Shown here in pieces: positions 7,812 through 11,249 of a DNA stretch of 11,249 nucleotides (positions are counted from its first letter, which is position 1; the number at the start of each line of letters is the position of its first letter). The translations under genes and the position numbers were made by a program. The stretch is from Bacteroidota bacterium (GTDB lineage Bacteria > Bacteroidota > Bacteroidia > Chitinophagales > Saprospiraceae): positions 1 to 11,249 of the forward strand of contig JAJRUR010000215.1 in assembly GCA_024277695.1 (NCBI GenBank), written 5' to 3'. The notes below the pieces were generated by a model, which worked only from the letters and a program-made list of their open reading frames with translations, had not been told where the DNA came from and did not search any database.

Positions 7812-9131
7812 TTATTTTCTTTTAAATGGGGGAAATACCAACTCTCTTCTCAGAATTTCTTCGCCTTGACTATCTTTAAATATGACGGTGAGTTTTCTAT
7901 TTCGGAAAGCTCCTTGTACTTCGAGAACTGCATAATTATTGATCCCGATCATAGTCCCATCCATACGCAATGTATTTGATTCATTTTTGTGGTCATAGGT
8001 TTTGGATGTAAGTGCAGAAGAAGTCACATCATAAAATACATTGCCCTTTTTGGTCTCTAATTTGGTAATTTCGGAAGAATGTCGATCTCCGGTCAAAAAA
8101 ACAACTCCGTGTATATTGTATTGATCAAGCAGATATAAAATTCTTTCTTTTTCTTTTTCGTAGTTGGCATAATTTTCATAGATCTTTGCATCACTCAAAA
8201 ACTGCCCACCGATACAGATAAATTTGTATTGGGCCTTACTATAGCGAAGTGCATCGATCAGCCATTGGATCTGTGCATCTCCTAATATCTGCTCTTCAAA
8301 ACCGGTCTTGCTGCGATGGTATCGATTATCCAGTAAAAAGAACTGGCAGTCCGACCAAAAGAAAGTACCGGTAATCCCGCCTTTGCCTGTGAGATCGTAA
8401 TTGGGATTAGCCCAAAAGTCTTTGAACGCTTGCTCTGTTATTTTTTTGCCCCAAAAACTGCGATCGGAATCATTAGGCCCGTAATCGTGATCATCCCAGA
8501 TAGCATAATGGTGCATGGATCCCAGCAAGGGTTGTAAGGCTTGAAGCGAACGCATGTGCGTATATCGATGGTAGATACCTGTCCTACTGTTCCAGTCCAC
8601 CTCTCTGAGATAAATATTGTCTCCAAGCCACATCATAAAGTCTGCTTGCTCTCGCCCAATCGCATCCAAAATCTCAAAATGCGATCCATAAGGCTTGCCC
8701 GGACGATCATACTCCGGTTCATTGATATAAAAACAGCTCCCCGCTATAAACTTAAAGTCCGGAGGATCTGTTCGGTATTGCCATAGGGTCTGTGACTGAA
8801 ATCTCAGCGGATAAGGCCGCTGAACTTCTTGATCATTGATAAACAAACGGTAGCCGTATTTATGCCCGGGTTCTAACTGGTCTGCGATCAAGTGCACCGA
8901 GTAAGCCTCCTCTTTTAGTGTCATATATTCTTCGGTCGTCATCACGGTTTTGGGATCATCTATTGTCCAATATTCTATACGGACATGGGCGTGTTCTTTA
9001 GTTTGGACCCAGAGGGCTACTTCTTTCATAGTACTATATCCCACCATAGGTCCTGCAGCGAGAAGTTCTGCTTGTGCCTTGAGGGAGACTAAACTTATGA
9101 ATAAAAAAAAGTGCGTTAGGAAGTATTTCAT
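7812..9131 (-). CDS. Secreted PhoD-like alkaline phosphatase / metallophosphoesterase
   Basis: A 439-residue protein with a signal peptide (about 1-20, MKYFLTHFFLFISLVSLKAQ), an N-terminal Ig-like domain (about 22-115, AAGPMVGYSTMKEVALWVQT, the usual PhoD N-domain) and a PhoD catalytic domain. Visible metal- and phosphate-site motifs: GSC (131-133), LGDNIY (169-174), WDDHDYGPND (212-221), DNRYH (268-272), ILGDAQIQWL (282-291), GGQFLSD (308-314) and TGDRHSSE (347-354). These fit the Ca/Fe-dependent phosphomonoesterase or phosphodiesterase families acting on extracellular phosphate esters; the exact substrate cannot be told. The frame is open up to an ATG at 9206, but the internal ATG at 9131 is preferred because it puts the signal peptide at the N-terminus and leaves room for promoter-like TACCTTCG at 9196-9189. 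The gene converges with pheT across a 113-nt gap and is divergent from the TPR gene. Confidence 0.9.
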   Translation of the reverse strand: MKYFLTHFFLFISLVSLKAQAELLAAGPMVGYSTMKEVALWVQTKEHAHVRIEYWTIDDPKTVMTTEEYMTLKEEAYSVHLIADQLEPGHKYGYRLFINDQEVQRPYPLRFQSQTLWQYRTDPPDFKFIAGSCFYINEPEYDRPGKPYGSHFEILDAIGREQADFMMWLGDNIYLREVDWNSRTGIYHRYTHMRSLQALQPLLGSMHHYAIWDDHDYGPNDSDRSFWGKKITEQAFKDFWANPNYDLTGKGGITGTFFWSDCQFFLLDNRYHRSKTGFEEQILGDAQIQWLIDALRYSKAQYKFICIGGQFLSDAKIYENYANYEKEKERILYLLDQYNIHGVVFLTGDRHSSEITKLETKKGNVFYDVTSSALTSKTYDHKNESNTLRMDGTMIGINNYAVLEVQGAFRNRKLTVIFKDSQGEEILRRELVFPPFKRK

Positions 9132-9338
9132 AATAAAAATGATTTTAGAATATATTAAAATCCGGTCTACAGGTGTAGTACACGACAACGAAGGTAACAA
9201 ATCCATCTCAAAAAGAAATAGGATGCTCTTGTTCTATACCGGAGTTAGAGTACATCCTCAGAGTATCAAGCCCGAATCAGTGGCTTAAGGAGCTGAAGCT
9301 TATCAAAGACAATTTGATCTGTAACTTTCGGTATTTTT

Positions 9339-9474
9339 TGCTGCGTGAGGGATAGTAAGGGTGCGAGGTACGAGCAGTCTGAGCGAAGGAGGTACGACGA
9401 AGCGAGGACGGGAGCCTCCGGCGTACCCCTGCATAGCCCGACCCGAGGGACGAGGGGCACGCCCAAAGAAACAG
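9339..9474. repeat. GC-rich structured intergenic element, probable dispersed repeat
   Basis: By hand count 68 of the 100 bases at 9361-9460 are G or C, against AT-rich flanks. The block has internal repeats: GAGGTACGA at 9365-9373 and again at 9389-9397. Either copy can pair through GGTACG with CGTACC at 9422-9427. Other possible stems are GAGG 9404-9407 with CCTC 9415-9418, and an imperfect outer pairing of the GGGATAG region (9349-9355) with TAGCCC (9434-9439). It ends in GACCCGAGGGACGAGGGGCA followed by CGCCC. I recall similar 'CCCGACCCGAG...GAGGGGCACGCCC' blocks recurring between genes in Bacteroidota genomes, but only one copy is visible here, so the dispersed nature is inference. Boundaries are approximate. 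Function is unknown: mobile repeat, structured RNA or DNA site are all possible. Confidence 0.6.
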
Positions 9475-9580
9475 ATAGGCTAGTGGGGTACGATATGGTA
9501 TTGTATAAGAGTACTTGGCGTTCTATTTTTGCAACAATATCAAAGAAATACAGTTATACAAGTTACTTTGCAGCAATAAT

Positions 9581-9588
9581 TATTTTTG
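9581..9588 (+). promoter_or_regulatory. Candidate -7 element (TATTTTTG) of the TPR gene
   Basis: TATTTTTG matches the TANNTTTG consensus at all fixed positions and ends eight bases before the ATG. A second, slightly weaker match, TTACTTTG, lies at 9563-9570 and would leave a longer leader. Neither has a clear TTG box at the expected upstream spacing. The sequence is A/T-rich, so a chance match is possible. Confidence 0.4.
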
Positions 9589-9596
9589 AGAAAAAT

Positions 9597-11249
9597 ATGA
9601 AGACACTAAGAATACTGGTAGGCATTTGGTTCATCTTGGGTTGTGTTGGTGCTAAGCCATTATCTGCTCAAAACTCCAAATTAGCCCAAGAATACTACAA
9701 CAATGGCGAATACGAAAAAGCCGCTGCCATCTACAAAGCACTCTACCAAAAGCAGCGCCACAATCCGTATTACTTTGACCGCTATATCGCCAGTCTGATG
9801 GAGATGGAGGCGTATGACGAAAGCATCAAGATGATAGAAAAGGCGCTAAAAACCAATAAAAATAATGTACTATACGTGCAACTCGCTCAAGTCTATGAGC
9901 GGCAAGGGTTGATAGACAAAGCGGAACAAATGTATGAGCGTGCTATCAAAGAACTTCCGGCAAATCCTAACCAAATCCAACGCTTGGGACTGGCTTTTAG
10001 GAACAAGAACCAACTCGAGTTTGCGATCAAGGTCTATGAAAAAGGGCGCCAACTACTCAAAGACCCTAAATTGTATAGTTTTCAGTTGGCAGATCTCTAT
10101 AGGCGAGAGGGAGAAACGAGTAAAATGATTGAGGCATATCTCTATAGCCTGCTCGTATCACCCAATCGCAAAACCTCTGTACAGACTTACTTTCAAAAAT
10201 ACTTAGCAGAAGAAGAGTTGGATGAGCTGCAAATGCTGCTCTATGATTTTATCGAAAAATATCCCGAACAAACGGTATATCCGGAACTACTCCAATGGTA
10301 TTTTGTGAGCAAAAAAGACTATCGAAATGCTTTTCGTCAAGCCAAAGCACTCGACGCACTAAAACAAGAAAACGGATCCCGAATCTTCAACCTCGCCCAA
10401 ACCGCGATGAATCACAAAGACTATGATGCGGCTATCCAAGGATTTGAATATATCATCAATACCAAAGCCAAAAACTCCAGAATAACTCTAGACGCTCTTA
10501 GACAGTTTTTTAAATGCCGACAAATAAAAATTACCACTAAGCCCAATTATACTCAACAAGATCTGGAGTCCCTAGAGAATGATTATGACCGCTTTCTGAA
10601 TACACCCCGAACCAATAAAGCCGAAATAGCCGGCTTGATCAAGCAATATGCAGATTTTTTGGCCAAGTATATCCATAATACGGACAAAGCTATCCAACTA
10701 CTCAAAGAACTGATAGAGCTACCCGGTGTCCATCGATATATTCTGGCGGCAGCTAAACTAGACCTTGGAGATTACTACTTGATCCAAAACCAAATATGGG
10801 AAGCATCCCTACTCTACTCACAAGTAGATAAGGCATTCAGAGAAGAGCATCTCGGTCACGATGCTCGATTCAGAAATGCCAAACTCAGCTACTATAATGG
10901 AGATTTTGAATGGGCACAGACTCAGTTCGATGTGCTCAAATCATCGACTTCAAAACTGATCGCTAATGATGCTCTAGAACTATCGGTGTTTATCCAAGAT
11001 AATTTAGGGCTCGATACGACCGATGTTCCGATGAAAATGTATGCCCAAGCAGAACTCCTAAGTTTTCAGAACAAATATGATGAGGCTTTTGCCAAATTGG
11101 AAGACTTATCACGTCAATTTCCCGATAACGGACTCTTAGATGATATCTACTATTTGGAAGCACAACTCTATGCCAAAATCCAAGATTATGACCATGCCAT
11201 CGCTAAATACAAGATCGTAATAGACAAATATTCGGAGGATATCCGTGCC
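9597..11249 (+). CDS. Secreted tetratricopeptide-repeat protein (partial, C-terminus off the right edge)
   Basis: Open for 551 codons from the ATG at 9597 to the window end without a stop. Residues 1-25 form an export signal. It ends in PLSAQ, suggesting ordinary cleavage, but ILGC at 13-16 is a partial lipobox, so a lipoprotein is not excluded. The rest is almost entirely helical TPR-type repeats, clearest at about 27-58 (AQEYYNNGEYEKAAAIYKAL), 90-120 (AQVYERQGLIDKAEQMYERA), 125-155, 263-290 (LAQTAMNHKDYDAAIQGFEYI), 385-410, 422-447 (FRNAKLSYYNGDFEWAQTQF), 482-507 and 515-548. Such proteins serve as protein-protein scaffolds in the periplasm or at the envelope. I recall TPR proteins of roughly 600 residues as common in Bacteroidota, so perhaps only a short tail is missing. 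No enzymatic domain is seen, and its partner is unknown. Confidence 0.85.
   Translation, partial: MKTLRILVGIWFILGCVGAKPLSAQNSKLAQEYYNNGEYEKAAAIYKALYQKQRHNPYYFDRYIASLMEMEAYDESIKMIEKALKTNKNNVLYVQLAQVYERQGLIDKAEQMYERAIKELPANPNQIQRLGLAFRNKNQLEFAIKVYEKGRQLLKDPKLYSFQLADLYRREGETSKMIEAYLYSLLVSPNRKTSVQTYFQKYLAEEELDELQMLLYDFIEKYPEQTVYPELLQWYFVSKKDYRNAFRQAKALDALKQENGSRIFNLAQTAMNHKDYDAAIQGFEYIINTKAKNSRITLDALRQFFKCRQIKITTKPNYTQQDLESLENDYDRFLNTPRTNKAEIAGLIKQYADFLAKYIHNTDKAIQLLKELIELPGVHRYILAAAKLDLGDYYLIQNQIWEASLLYSQVDKAFREEHLGHDARFRNAKLSYYNGDFEWAQTQFDVLKSSTSKLIANDALELSVFIQDNLGLDTTDVPMKMYAQAELLSFQNKYDEAFAKLEDLSRQFPDNGLLDDIYYLEAQLYAKIQDYDHAIAKYKIVIDKYSEDIRA

Larger units (their letters stand above)
9132..9596. 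other. Divergent intergenic region between the PhoD-like and TPR genes
   Basis: About 465 bases without a convincing gene. The PhoD-side part (9132-9338) and the TPR-side part (9480-9596) are AT-rich and hold likely promoters. Between them lies a sharply GC-rich block described separately. Frames are open for up to about 65 codons on both strands across the GC-rich block, but they have odd composition (runs such as VPLVPRVG on the minus strand), no start context and no recognisable domain, so I do not call them as genes. Confidence 0.7.

Noticed and set aside
7755..7979. Open frame on the plus strand over the end of the PhoD-like gene
   Set aside because: It is antisense to the well-supported PhoD coding region and shows no recognisable features.
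9132..9206. N-terminal extension of the PhoD-like protein from the ATG at 9206
   Set aside because: It would place 25 residues before a clear signal peptide and would include the promoter-like TACCTTCG box; the ATG at 9131 explains the protein better.
9203..9358. Plus-strand open frame ending NFRYFLLREG-stop, possible gene remnant
   Set aside because: Short, no start codon with context, no family recognised, and its end coincides with the start of the GC-rich element, so it is more likely flank or repeat sequence than coding.
9266..9466. 66-codon minus-strand open frame crossing the GC-rich element
   Set aside because: Its composition simply follows the GC-rich repeat, it has no domain or start context, and half of it is AT-rich intergenic DNA. 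Frames like this arise readily from structured GC-rich repeats.

Overview
The window looks like a chromosomal segment of a Bacteroidota bacterium, most likely near Saprospirales. The evidence is a PorP/SprF-type outer-membrane protein paired with a TPR/PD40/OmpA protein, a DUF2279 protein of the form found in that phylum, absence of clear Shine-Dalgarno sequences, and TANNTTTG-type promoter elements in front of several genes. The order-level guess also rests on recalling similar GC-rich intergenic repeats from Saprospiraceae-like genomes, which could not be checked here.

Layout: (1) 1-989, minus strand, a DUF2279 protein running off the left edge. (2) 990-1392, an AT-rich divergent intergenic region with a palindrome and a pair of direct repeats. 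(3) 1393-5135, plus strand, a tight three-gene cluster: PorP/SprF-like protein, PorE-like OmpA protein with an added C-terminal DUF1573 domain, and a PnuC-type nicotinamide riboside transporter, with gaps of 9 and 2 nt. (4) 5269-7698, plus, pheT with its own promoter-like element. (5) 7812-9131, minus, a secreted PhoD-like phosphatase, convergent with pheT. (6) 9132-9596, a divergent intergenic region holding a GC-rich, structured element that stands out from its surroundings. (7) 9597 to the right edge, plus, a secreted TPR protein lacking its C-terminus.

How the genes fit together: the first two genes of the plus-strand cluster are envelope components of the kind linked to type IX secretion or gliding. 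The OmpA domain should anchor the second protein to peptidoglycan beneath the PorP-like barrel. PnuC brings in an NAD precursor and has no obvious link to them beyond probable co-transcription. pheT is housekeeping and its partner pheS is not in the window. The remaining genes (DUF2279, PhoD-like, TPR) encode exported proteins.

I see no CRISPR array, transposase, phage gene, tRNA or rRNA. I do not see a convincing new multi-gene system. The observations most worth a second look are the OmpA-DUF1573 fusion and the GC-rich repeat at about 9339-9474.
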